Assembly (NCBI GenBank): GCA_025603075.1
Contig: MU626377.1
Location: 1 to 64,000 of the forward strand
Direction of reading: 5' to 3'
DNA from: Neoconidiobolus thromboides FSU 785
Lineage: Eukaryota; Entomophthoromycota; Entomophthoromycetes; Entomophthorales; Neoconidiobolaceae
Length of the DNA stretch: 64,000 bases
A model generated the notes under the pieces. It searched no databases. It had not been told where the DNA came from and was given only the letters and a program-made list of their open reading frames with translations. Shown here one piece after another: positions 33,472 through 42,318 of the stretch. The translations under genes were made by a program, and so were the position numbers. The stretch's first letter is position 1. Every line of letters begins with the position of its first letter.

Positions 33472-34401
33472 ATGTCAGAAGTTAAAATTCCTTTATATAC
33501 CGCTGGTAGGCCTATATTTTAACAGAAAAGTAGCAAGCCTTATATTTATACTGGGTACTCCAAACGGTCACAAAGTAAGTATTGCATTAGAACTGTTGAA
33601 TATCCCATATAAAGCATATAGCATCTCTTTTGCCAATAATGAACAAAAAGAAGACTAGTCTTTAAAGATTAGCCCAAATGGACATATCCCAGCTATTGTT
33701 GATCATACCAATAATGACTTTTCTGTATTTGAATCTGGCGCTATCTTATTATATCTTGCTGATAAATATGGCCCAGAATACAAACTATTACTAGAGGACA
33801 ATAAATCGAAATCAGAGGCTATCAAATGGGTAAGCTGATTATAGCTATTTTTGTGATTGGTTCCAATATTACTTTATAGTTGATGTGGCAAATGGATGGA
33901 CTTGGACCAATGATGGGACAATTTACTCACTTTTCACATTATGCATCAGAAAAAATTTAATATGGAGTCAGCCGTTACCAAAATGAGAACAAAAGATTGG
34001 TTTCGGTGAGTGGTTCTTTAAGATCGGTTTAGTTTTTGTACTGATTTTTTGTTTTTCAGGTACTTGAAACTCATTTACAAGGTAAAAGTTATCTAATTGG
34101 CAAAACGCTTACTGTTTCTGATATCTCTTCCTTCCCTTGGTAAGTTACTGATGATTCCACTATGTTTTTTAAAGTTAAGTTGATCTTTAGGGTACGTTAT
34201 ACACCTTGGGCCGGCGTTGAGTTATATAACTTCCTAAATATTAATTCATGGTTAGATAAATAGGAAGAAATTGATTATATTAAAAGAGGTTTAGATATAC
34301 CAGAAAAAAATACAATTAAAGAAATGTTGAAAGATTCTAAATTAGCTGAACAAAAAACAAAGGAAGCTTCTGCTTGGATTTTAAAGAATCAACAAAAATA
34401 A
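33472..34401 (+). pseudogene. Glutathione S-transferase pseudogene (Ure2p-like)
   Basis: A dead paralog of the gene at 15927. It starts MSEVKIPLYTAG. A ~47-bp insertion/partial duplication (the CCTTTATATACC and CCTTATATTTATAC halves, 33490-33555) brings a stop and frameshift before GTPNGHKVSIALELLNIPY. Recognisable class motifs follow: [57 protein letters not shown] and LTVSDISSFPW. The conserved Trp after EQKED is a TAG stop; further stops follow ASEKI and SWLDK. Introns at 33831-33881, near 34008-34060 and 34142-34191 still have recognisable splice sites at positions matching, or additional to, the active gene. A charged C-terminal extension ends NQQK-stop at 34401. Loss looks recent because identity in the core is high. 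Confidence 0.88.
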
Positions 34402-34602
34402 AAACAAATTATTTTTAGTTGTACTAATATTATTCATTTTGTAATACCTCTTAATGCAGAAATAAACAAATTTGTTTAACGATATTAGTTTTAGTTAAAA
34501 GTATATATTTGGATTAAGATTATTGTTGAGACCTTTCTTATATTTTATAAAATTGATTATTTAGTAAACTCTTAGGTTGGGATATGATATTTATATAAAT
34601 TC

Positions 34603-34630
34603 TACTACCTCTGTCCCAAAACAAGTGTCC
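34603..34630. repeat. Possible Tc1/mariner-type terminus
   Basis: TA followed by CTACCTCTGTCCCAAAACAA, then GTGTCC resembles termini of Stowaway/mariner elements in general form. The same TA-CTACCTCTGTC start occurs at 5404-5417. No matching inverted end was found nearby. Confidence 0.3.
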
Positions 34631-34889
34631 AATTCATACTAATCAATTTCAAGAAAGCTAAAATCCTTATTTTCTAAAAGGATTTATTACGAATTATCGT
34701 TAAGTAAAAACATGAAAGTCAAACACTACAAACCGCAAATGGACGTTGAATCCCCCTTTACTAACAATTTATGGCTTCTTTATGCTTCAATTTTCATCAA
34801 AAGCCTTCCCCTTGATTTCTATCCTTTGATTTTATCGCGACCCTATTTCCCGATCCTTCGGGTTTCTTTCATTCTCTTTTTGCTTCCTT

Positions 34890-35090
34890 GGTGGTATGAG
34901 TTATTTATAGAACCTTCTAGACATTTCATTTAAGTTAATAGACTCACCTCTGTTGCTCCAAGTTGTGTTTTTAAAATAGGAAGCCCTAGTTCATTGTAAA
35001 CGTAAGCATCTCCTAACAATTGCTATGCGTTATCAGAGCGGCCTGAAATATACTCTCGGTCTCATGTCCTCTTCTGGTGTTACTAAAAAA
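34890..35090 (-). pseudogene. Decayed exon, unknown family
   Basis: Minus strand reads REYISGRSDNA, a TAG stop, then QLLGDAYVYNELGLPILKTQ and LGATE, followed by a good donor site (GTGAGT). The local base composition is less AT-rich than the surroundings. No family recognised. Confidence 0.3.
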
Positions 35091-35974
35091 TACACCTTTA
35101 TTGCTTTCTTTTAATTTCATTCATCTGTATTCTCATTAATTTTGATAGGAATGAATTCCGCTACCTTTAATTGTGATAGATATGTTTAAAAGAAAGCTAT
35201 ATGAAAGTAATAAATTGGTCTTTAAGAATTTATTTCATACTATATTTTATATCAAATACAAATAATTTTAAAAAGAACCCTATTGGCTAAACAGGATTTT
35301 AATAGTTAATAGTTTATATTTAATATATATATATTTAAATTATTTATAATCGATATATAATAATAATGTAAAATATAAAAGGAAAACCTTAGCAAAGAAT
35401 GCTTAATAATCTTGAACTATGAATAGTTTTTATTTGATATTATTATCCAATAATAGATGTACTTTTAGTGAATTTAAATAGTTTCTTATAAATAATTTTT
35501 AAATTATGACAAAATACCAAATTTGATCACTTTCTATTAGTCATTTTCTATATTATAATGAGAATTACTGTTAGGTACTAATTTAGCTTTTTATTTGTAC
35601 TCGTTCTCACAAAGCTTTAACATTATTTTGATTAATGTCCCTCACTTATATAATCAGCTTGAGTTAATACTATACTAATCAATAAGCATAAATTATATAG
35701 AGGTATTTAATAGTATTTCAACTATCGTCATTTTAATAAAACACTATGATGTTAGAATCAATTCAATTATTAGTAATAAGCCAAGTAAAATTTTACTCAG
35801 CTATCAACTTAATATTTGTTAAGTTGAACTTTTATAAATCAAAATTGTAATTGATATAAATAAGCTTACAATTTAAACTTTTTGTAGAAAATAATATTAT
35901 AATTGTAATTGTAATTGGTTTCAACTAACGTCAGTACTTCTAAATAATCAGATGAAGTTTCAACACTAAGTGAT

Positions 35975-36724
35975 ATGGATAGCAGTTTGACTAATAATAC
36001 AATAGAAAAAGCAAGAAAAAAGCGAATAGTGTTAAATATGCATGACAAAAAAGCAATTGTAAAGCTAGTAAATAAAGGCATGAGCCACAAAATGGTAGCT
36101 GAAAAATTTAACGTAGCGCGAAGTACCATTACAAAATTAGCTTTAAGAAAAGAAGAAATCTTAAACTATCCAATTTTAGATAATGATCCACGCAAATGCT
36201 TTAAAAAGGAGACTGATGATGAGGTGGGCAATCATCTATACAAATGGTGTACAGAAGGACGGGAATTAGATTTGAAAGAGGTCACTATGCTTGATCCATC
36301 GCTCTCTTTAGATTTCATTATCAATAAAGCAAAGGAAATTGCTGATGACTTAGATTTAACAAGCTTAATTATCAATACTTCTTGGGCTAGAAAATTTTTA
36401 AGAAGGTATAAATTAAAGCTTTATTATTTAGATGTTAATTCTAGTACCTTAGATCACAGCCAAAATCAATCAGAGTTAAACACATATCCTACTTACTACC
36501 AAAGCATGTCATTACCTGCTACTTGTCCCCTAAATTTAGAATTTCCATTACTTAATAATGACTTATTTTGTGGCAATGTTGAACATACCTCTCTGGTAAG
36601 TACTACCAACCTAAATGTTTCGGCAGCCTCTTTGGATCCTTTTAATCTAATTTTAGATACTAAAAATCATGATTTTAGTAATTTCATAAATAATCCTCAT
36701 CTTGATTTTCCCTATTTTAAATAA
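35975..36724 (+). CDS. CENP-B-type helix-turn-helix protein lacking a transposase domain (249 aa)
   Basis: Single exon. Residues about 15-60 form a psq/CENP-B N-terminal HTH: KKAIVKLVNKGMSHKMVAEK then FNVARSTITKL. Residues about 82-150 form a CENP-B/Tc5-type second HTH ending SWARKFLRRYKLKL. This two-HTH DNA-binding module belongs to pogo/Tigger transposases and to domesticated relatives (CENP-B, Abp1, Jerky). Here the remaining ~100 residues are Asn/Ser/Leu-rich, with no DDE catalytic core. The protein is therefore either a domesticated DNA-binding regulator or the 5' part of a decayed transposase. The frame is intact and ends in a natural stop. I found no terminal inverted repeats around it. 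Confidence 0.8.
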   Translation: MDSSLTNNTIEKARKKRIVLNMHDKKAIVKLVNKGMSHKMVAEKFNVARSTITKLALRKEEILNYPILDNDPRKCFKKETDDEVGNHLYKWCTEGRELDLKEVTMLDPSLSLDFIINKAKEIADDLDLTSLIINTSWARKFLRRYKLKLYYLDVNSSTLDHSQNQSELNTYPTYYQSMSLPATCPLNLEFPLLNNDLFCGNVEHTSLVSTTNLNVSAASLDPFNLILDTKNHDFSNFINNPHLDFPYFK

Positions 36725-37750
36725 CTAAATAAAAGTCATATAAGTTTTTTAGTGGTTGTCATTTAATCATTGCTCTTTATATTAATTAGCTTATAAAACT
36801 AGACGTTTTTAATAAAATGAAACACTATTATCTTTATTAAAAATAAAGACATGCTTATGGTCCAAAACTACAAGAGCCTAGTTATGTACTAAATACTTTA
36901 TTACAACCATAAATGAAGTCTGAATCAAAATTTCCGGGTGTTGATTGAACTATATTTTAACTTTAATCATTTTTTTGTACTATTTTCTCTATTCTTATCA
37001 CATAATATTATAATATTGTAAAAAAATAGATAATTAATAATTAATCATTTAAATCTTACATAATCAAGTTCTTGGTTTTAATATTGTATTTTTTTTGATT
37101 AGCTTTTTAACTGTTGAACCTTAATTTGCTTAAATTATAAAATTAAATTTACCACTTATAAAAATAAGCTTTCCCAGCATAAAAGTTGCTTTAATCGAAG
37201 GCTTTCATGGCATTATTAACATCAGATATTTTGGTTTAAATAACTTTGAAGCTTTTCAAAGCTACCATATTATAGCTAAGAGCCGATGTAATCATGATGA
37301 TGGCAGTTTTTCTTTTACTTTTTTCTATATCGACGTAGTTCAAGCTACTATCAAGTTTAAGTTTCATTATAGTGTTAATGTATTGGGACTTTATAGTATT
37401 TTAATGTAGGTTTATGTAACTATGATAATAGTTTGTTACAAGGATTTGGATATTCATAGTACTATAACTTTAATTTAAAGCGATTTCTTTAATTGGATTA
37501 TTAATAAATACCAAATAAACTATTTCATTACTAACAATAATGAATTAAGTTTAAATTGTAATATACGCAATCTATTTTTAGTTAAACTGGGATTTAATAA
37601 CTTACTACAGATTGTTATTTATATCTAATTGAGATCACGTTAGTTTTTATTAATTTGAATTTTATTTGAAAGATTAATTAGAGTTATATGAAAGAAAGCG
37701 AGATAATAATAGAACGATAAAAAAGAAGAATTCACGTGTACAATTACGGC
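36725..37750. other. Intergenic, nothing recognised
   Basis: 1.0 kb of AT-rich sequence between a + strand and a - strand gene, both ending here. No repeat family member is seen. Confidence 0.5.
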
Positions 37751-38656
37751 TTATTTACCAAGTAGATGACATAATAAAATATCCAGCTGAGCCTTAATCC
37801 CAGTATGTAAAAACAATAGTAAAAAGGAATTCACAAGGATACCACACAAAAACAAGGCATGCGAAAACTGATTACTAATTACTATCAGATGACTGAACAT
37901 AGTATCATCAAAAAGCAATATCAAACTTGATTCAAAAATAGTAGCCAATATAGAGCCTAACATAAAGCAAAAATAAAAGACTAAAGTACAGTATATTCGA
38001 ATGATCCCTGCTTTATAATCTGTACCTTTGATATCAATGATGCCCAAACTATTAGTAAATTCTAACTCCAAGTCGATCATTTGAATGATTTTATTCACTT
38101 TAGTGATAAGTTTATAATAGCAATAGAAAATGACCAGATTTCCGATTAATAAGCCGCTGGTGATGTAATAATAAGTGATTATTGTTAATACATGTAATTT
38201 GTTTAATGGCAGGGTACAGCTAGCCCTTGACGTTGAAGGTGACAAGTCGTAAAAATAGGCACACATAAATAATAATATCAAAAATACCAACAAATACACT
38301 ATTAGTGGTATATAAACATATTTCTTTCTCTTTTTTTCAGATATATTTAATAACCTTTCGTATGCTAATGGAATATTCAAAGCTATCTCAATTACATAAA
38401 ATAAATACAAAGTGATGCCATTAAATTGACAACCTATCTTATTATCAAGTATCCTTTGACCTGTAACCCAAGTATATATTAAGTCTGGGACAACAACTAA
38501 TAAACAGAGATATTCCGCTAGTGAAATCAAAATAATTAGCTTTACATCAAGTACTCTAGGTTTGATTTGGACAGCCAAATGGATAATCAGGGCGTTTAAA
38601 CTGATTAAGATAAGTACAATTAATTGAATTATAACATTGAAGTAATTAAATAACAT
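37751..38656 (-). CDS. Seven-transmembrane receptor-like protein, rhodopsin-like features (301 aa)
   Basis: Single exon. Seven hydrophobic segments follow an almost absent N-tail: VIIQLIVLILISLNALIIHL; LIILISLAEYLCLLVVV; GITLYLFYVIEIALNIPLAY; VYIPLIVYLLVFLILLFMCA; ITYYYITSGLLIGNLVIFYC; GIIRIYCTLVFYFCFMLGSI; and FLCGILVNSFLLLFLHTG. Helix 3 ends in YERLL, resembling the (D/E)RY motif. A Cys in GCQFNG and a Cys in SRASCTL could form the canonical disulfide. Helix 7 has NSFLLLF where rhodopsin-like receptors have NPxxY. It is unrelated in detail to the multi-exon receptors at 25353-27909. Fungal genomes of the Conidiobolus group are reported to carry family A-like receptors, which fits. Ligand unknown. 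Confidence 0.75.
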   Translation of the reverse strand: MLFNYFNVIIQLIVLILISLNALIIHLAVQIKPRVLDVKLIILISLAEYLCLLVVVPDLIYTWVTGQRILDNKIGCQFNGITLYLFYVIEIALNIPLAYERLLNISEKKRKKYVYIPLIVYLLVFLILLFMCAYFYDLSPSTSRASCTLPLNKLHVLTIITYYYITSGLLIGNLVIFYCYYKLITKVNKIIQMIDLELEFTNSLGIIDIKGTDYKAGIIRIYCTLVFYFCFMLGSILATIFESSLILLFDDTMFSHLIVISNQFSHALFLCGILVNSFLLLFLHTGIKAQLDILLCHLLGK

Positions 38657-39558
38657 GAAATGATGTGGAAAATATAGACAAAAAAGAAAAAGAATTTTTT
38701 CAGGGTAGTGAAACTTTTTTTGTTCTCTGATTTATTATTTTATTCAATTGATTTGAAAGTTATAATTTATTTTTCTACTTAATTTGTACAGATAAATCAG
38801 CTTGATTTACCTTATTTTACTATGTTTGTTATTAAAATTATCATAGTCAATTGATTAAAATATTCTTTGTTTTCAAGGTTAGTAACCTACAAATTTACTT
38901 CTAATCACTTGACTTTTTTTTCAAAAATGTGAATGTTTTTGCGTAGTCATATTGGAAATTCACTACTTTAGTTATCATAGTTAACTGTATGCTATGATAA
39001 AATTAAACTTGTTTGAATTTTCTTTAAAATTGAAGACAAATCTAACTTGTATAAATGATAAAAAACCAAAGTTATTTTAGACCTTATTTCTTGAATTTTA
39101 GTGCTGTTATTATACTAATTCTAATATAAAGTAAAATAAATTTATATCCAAATTAGTCATAAAACAATATAAGTGATATTAAATTCATTAGTTAATAAAA
39201 TTGAGGTTTCAATAAAGTAAATCGTTTTCCTAAGATAAAAGCTTGACCTGCCTTTCATTTTGGAAAATAGCATTCCATTTAATAAATTAAACTAAAACCA
39301 TTCGTTTATTACCTTGCTGAAAACTGTAGTTTAAAATTCTTCTTTGAAGAACATTTGGTTTTGGCCTAAGTTGAACATCAATAGCTATAGCCTTTAAATA
39401 TTAACAAATAGGTGACCAGATAAAAGTATATCGTTAATAGAGCACCTTTCTGTATTTTAATTATGCAATCAAAGTTTTATACAACATCAACTTGAAATTA
39501 TAGTATGACACAAATCGTAAAGAAAACATAATAATTACTTGCATTTATTAATTAAGGT
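38657..39558. other. Intergenic, nothing recognised
   Basis: 900 bp of AT-rich sequence with no repeat family member or coding signal. Confidence 0.5.
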
Positions 39559-39828
39559 TTAATAAGAATAGGGGTAATATTTATAGCTACGGTAATATCT
39601 ACGATACTCATAATTACGATTCATGGAATTCTTATAGTTATAATCGGAGTTGTAGTTATCATCACAATCTTCAGCATAACCACGTCGGTAATAGGTTCTC
39701 TTATTTTCATAGCCCATATCTTTGGAATCAGATATTGAAGTGGGCACTGGAAAAGCATGTGCTCTTCTTGGTATAAAAGCAGCAATGATAAATAAAGTTA
39801 ATAAGAAAAAAGGATTGGAAAACATCAT
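39559..39828 (-). CDS. Small secreted Tyr-rich protein 1 (89 aa)
   Basis: An N-terminal signal peptide ends FIIAAFIPRRAHA|FPVP, with AHA as a good signal-peptidase site. The ~64-residue mature part is low-complexity: rich in Tyr, Arg, Asn and Asp, with YYRRGYAEDCDDNYNSDYNY in the middle and ending RSYKYYPYSY. It has one Cys. The paralog at 40837-41052, same strand, shares AAFIPRRAHA exactly and a Tyr/Asn-rich mature part. Paralogy plus a sensible signal peptide makes this a real gene despite its size. Function unknown; a cell-wall, adhesive or cross-linkable secreted protein is speculation. Confidence 0.7.
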   Translation of the reverse strand: MMFSNPFFLLTLFIIAAFIPRRAHAFPVPTSISDSKDMGYENKRTYYRRGYAEDCDDNYNSDYNYKNSMNRNYEYRRYYRSYKYYPYSY

Positions 39829-40367
39829 TAATTGATTAGTGTAGTAACAATTATAAAAAGAAAGATTTAATTAATATTATAAATAAACAATGGTAGTTCT
39901 TTAACAAAAGAATTTCTAAAGATACTTTTTCTCTCGATTTGTATCTCTATATTTATAGTTTTTTTGAGTTTTTACTGCCCTTTTCTTTGCTTGCTCATCA
40001 AACCGAATTTTTTGGTTGGGTTTTTAGTCATCAAACGCTTAAATGGAGTGATGATCTAAAATTAATTGAATGAATGCCTCAAATGAGATTGCAAATTTCC
40101 ATTTTTAAGGATTTATGCAAAAATGACAAAGTCTTAAGTTTAGGATTTAATTTTTCTAAAAAGCAGTAAATTTTAGCTTGTCCATCAAACATAGTATTTT
40201 TTTAATAAACAAGGCTCATATCTAGTGACTTAAGTATATTCCTGTATTTTCATGTTTTTGTTTAGTAGTGTAGAATTTCAAAAGATTTAGTATTAAGGAG
40301 TAAAAAGGAGCAGTGTTCTAAAATCGATTTCTATTCAAGTTAAACAAAGTTTTGTTTATATTACAGT

Positions 40368-40464
40368 TGAGTGTGTTTTTTGGTTTCATCATTTTTTCCA
40401 TTTTCAAGCGCTGTTTAAATGGAAAGGCTACCAGTAAGATCTTTAAACAAAAAATACATCCCCA
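40368..40464 (-). mobile_element. MITE, copy 24 (reverse)
   Basis: Reverse copy, TGAGTGTGTTTTTTGG to ATACATCCCCA. The small open frame through it is not a gene. Confidence 0.85.
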
Positions 40465-40784
40465 GATGTTTTCGTATATCACTTTTTTTCAACAATGTAT
40501 ATTTACTGTATATAATTCGAAAAATAAATCAATTTACATAATTACAATTTTACAAAGTAAATACCTAAGTAATATTTATTAATTCAAAAATAAGAAAGAA
40601 GGAAAATAATAGTCAGGAATAATATTAGCCTATTATTTTATTGAATTATTGGCAAAAGTTGTAAATCTGAATATCCTTTTTGTTAAGACTTTTTTAATGT
40701 AAGGGTTTAATACTATCATTTTTACATAAGAAAACTATCCACTACAATTTACAAATACAATAAGCAATTGAGAAAAAAAATACT

Positions 40785-40818
40785 ATTTTATTATTTTATT
40801 ATTTTATTATTTTATTAA
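40785..40818. repeat. 10-bp tandem repeat (TATTTTATTA)
   Basis: About 3.5 units, just past the stop codon of the secreted-protein gene at 40837. Confidence 0.85.
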
Positions 40819-40836
40819 AATTAATTAAAAAGAGGC

Positions 40837-41052
40837 TCAATATCTAACTTGCTTTGAATACTTATCGTATTTTCCACCCCCATTATAGTATGCATTCTCA
40901 TAATCATTTGAATAGTTAGAGTTATAATATGAGTTTCTATTATAATAGTTATTGGAACTTCCCATTGAGTTAGTATTAGGTAAAGGGATTGCATGGGCTC
41001 TTCTTGGAATAAAAGCAGCGATCAATAAGCTTGTAAATAAAAAGTAGTTCAT
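40837..41052 (-). CDS. Small secreted Tyr/Asn-rich protein 2 (71 aa)
   Basis: The signal peptide MNYFLFTSLLIAAFIPRRAHA is followed by IPLPN and a mature part of about 50 residues rich in Tyr, Asn and Ser, with NNYYNRNSYYNSNYSNDYEN and a Gly triplet. No Cys. The segment AAFIPRRAHA is identical to that of the protein at 39559-39828, and the next residues (IPLP/FPVP) are alike. Conserved signal region with a fast-evolving repetitive mature part is the pattern of a secreted-protein family under divergence. Function unknown. Confidence 0.7.
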   Translation of the reverse strand: MNYFLFTSLLIAAFIPRRAHAIPLPNTNSMGSSNNYYNRNSYYNSNYSNDYENAYYNGGGKYDKYSKQVRY

Positions 41053-42318
41053 TATTAATATAAGTGAGGTTGGGTTTAACTTAAGGATCTAAAGGTGTAG
41101 TATAAAGTAGAAATTTATTTTATGTAATGTAGATGTGATTTTGAATCGTATATATACTTGTGATGCTAGTTATATTTTAATATTATAAGTTTATCAAACA
41201 TTGGATTATTAATCTTTTTTAATTTAGGTTATCAAACAAATTGTGGGCGAGATTTTAATTTGTCATTTTATTTTTAACTTTGTTTTTTTTTGTTACGCAA
41301 TTGAATGCGGAGTTTTAATTTTATTAAAATGATAAAAATTGTAATTTTATGAATGATTATAATTGTATGTATTGAGCAATATTTTTATTTCGATTTACAA
41401 AGTGATAACATTCATTAAATTTCAGTGTGAACAATTAAATACTGTTATTTATAAATTTATAATTTAATATCAAATGAAATTAAGCTGAATAATTTCAAGT
41501 GCCAATTGATTGCTAAAGGTATCGGATTATTAAAAGCGAAGATAACATTAAATATACTTCATTCAATCGTATTTAAATATGAAATATAAAATTAAATGAC
41601 CATTAAATAAAGCAAGTCATACTTAAAACAGACTTAAAGCTAATATTTACTTTTGAAGTACAAAGCAATTTCTAAAGTGATCGAACTCCTTAGGCAAATC
41701 CGCTTCAGCTAGGGTGCAGAGGAGTTGCATTTTATTTTTTTCTAAAGTAAAAATATTTTGTTCTTAAGTGTAAAGAACATTTGCTGTAATCATTGAATTT
41801 TACTTTTGTATTGATTTCAGCCCAAAAGATTTGGTTTACTTTTGTAAATATTTTAATATTGTTTTTTATATGAATGTTCATTATTCAGAGTCAAGAATTA
41901 AAAAAGAGTTAGGTTTGTTTTTCTATTTAAAGCTATAAAAATTAATCTATAGATATAACTAAAATTTAATTTGATATACTTAATAACTTCATAGTGGGAA
42001 AACTAGTATTGTCGTTTTTTAAAGATGATTTAAATTTAGTACACGTAACACAATAGTATAGGATAAGAAGTGATAACAAGAAATAACATCAAGAACTCGA
42101 AACTAAATTGCGGTAAAAGTACTAAAGAACAAGAACAAATAAAATGGCCATAAATTAAGTTTAATAAATCATCTATCAACAAATGCCTTTGAGTCACCAA
42201 TCAATTTCGATATAGTGACTGACAACAGAGGGTGAACCAATCAAAAATCAAAGCGACAACGAAGCATAGAAACCAACCTAATCGAAGCAAGCCTTATTAA
42301 CTTTTTTAATAAATAATA
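41053..42318. other. Intergenic; one small GC-richer stem-loop
   Basis: 1.3 kb, mostly AT-rich. At 41686-41731 a less AT-rich patch has 7-bp arms AACTCCT and AGGAGTT around a 30-nt loop. No gene seen. The last ~200 bp precede the oxysterol-binding protein start. Confidence 0.45.

Larger units (their letters stand above)
34402..35974. other. Intergenic with a possible transposon end and a decayed exon
   Basis: A terminal-repeat-like sequence at 34603-34630 and a minus-strand coding remnant near 34890-35090 are listed separately. 35100-35974 is AT-rich without features. Confidence 0.45.
39829..40836. other. Intergenic between the two secreted-protein genes, with one MITE
   Basis: Holds a MITE at 40368-40464 and the (TATTTTATTA)n tract at 40785-40818. 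Otherwise nothing recognised. Confidence 0.55.
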
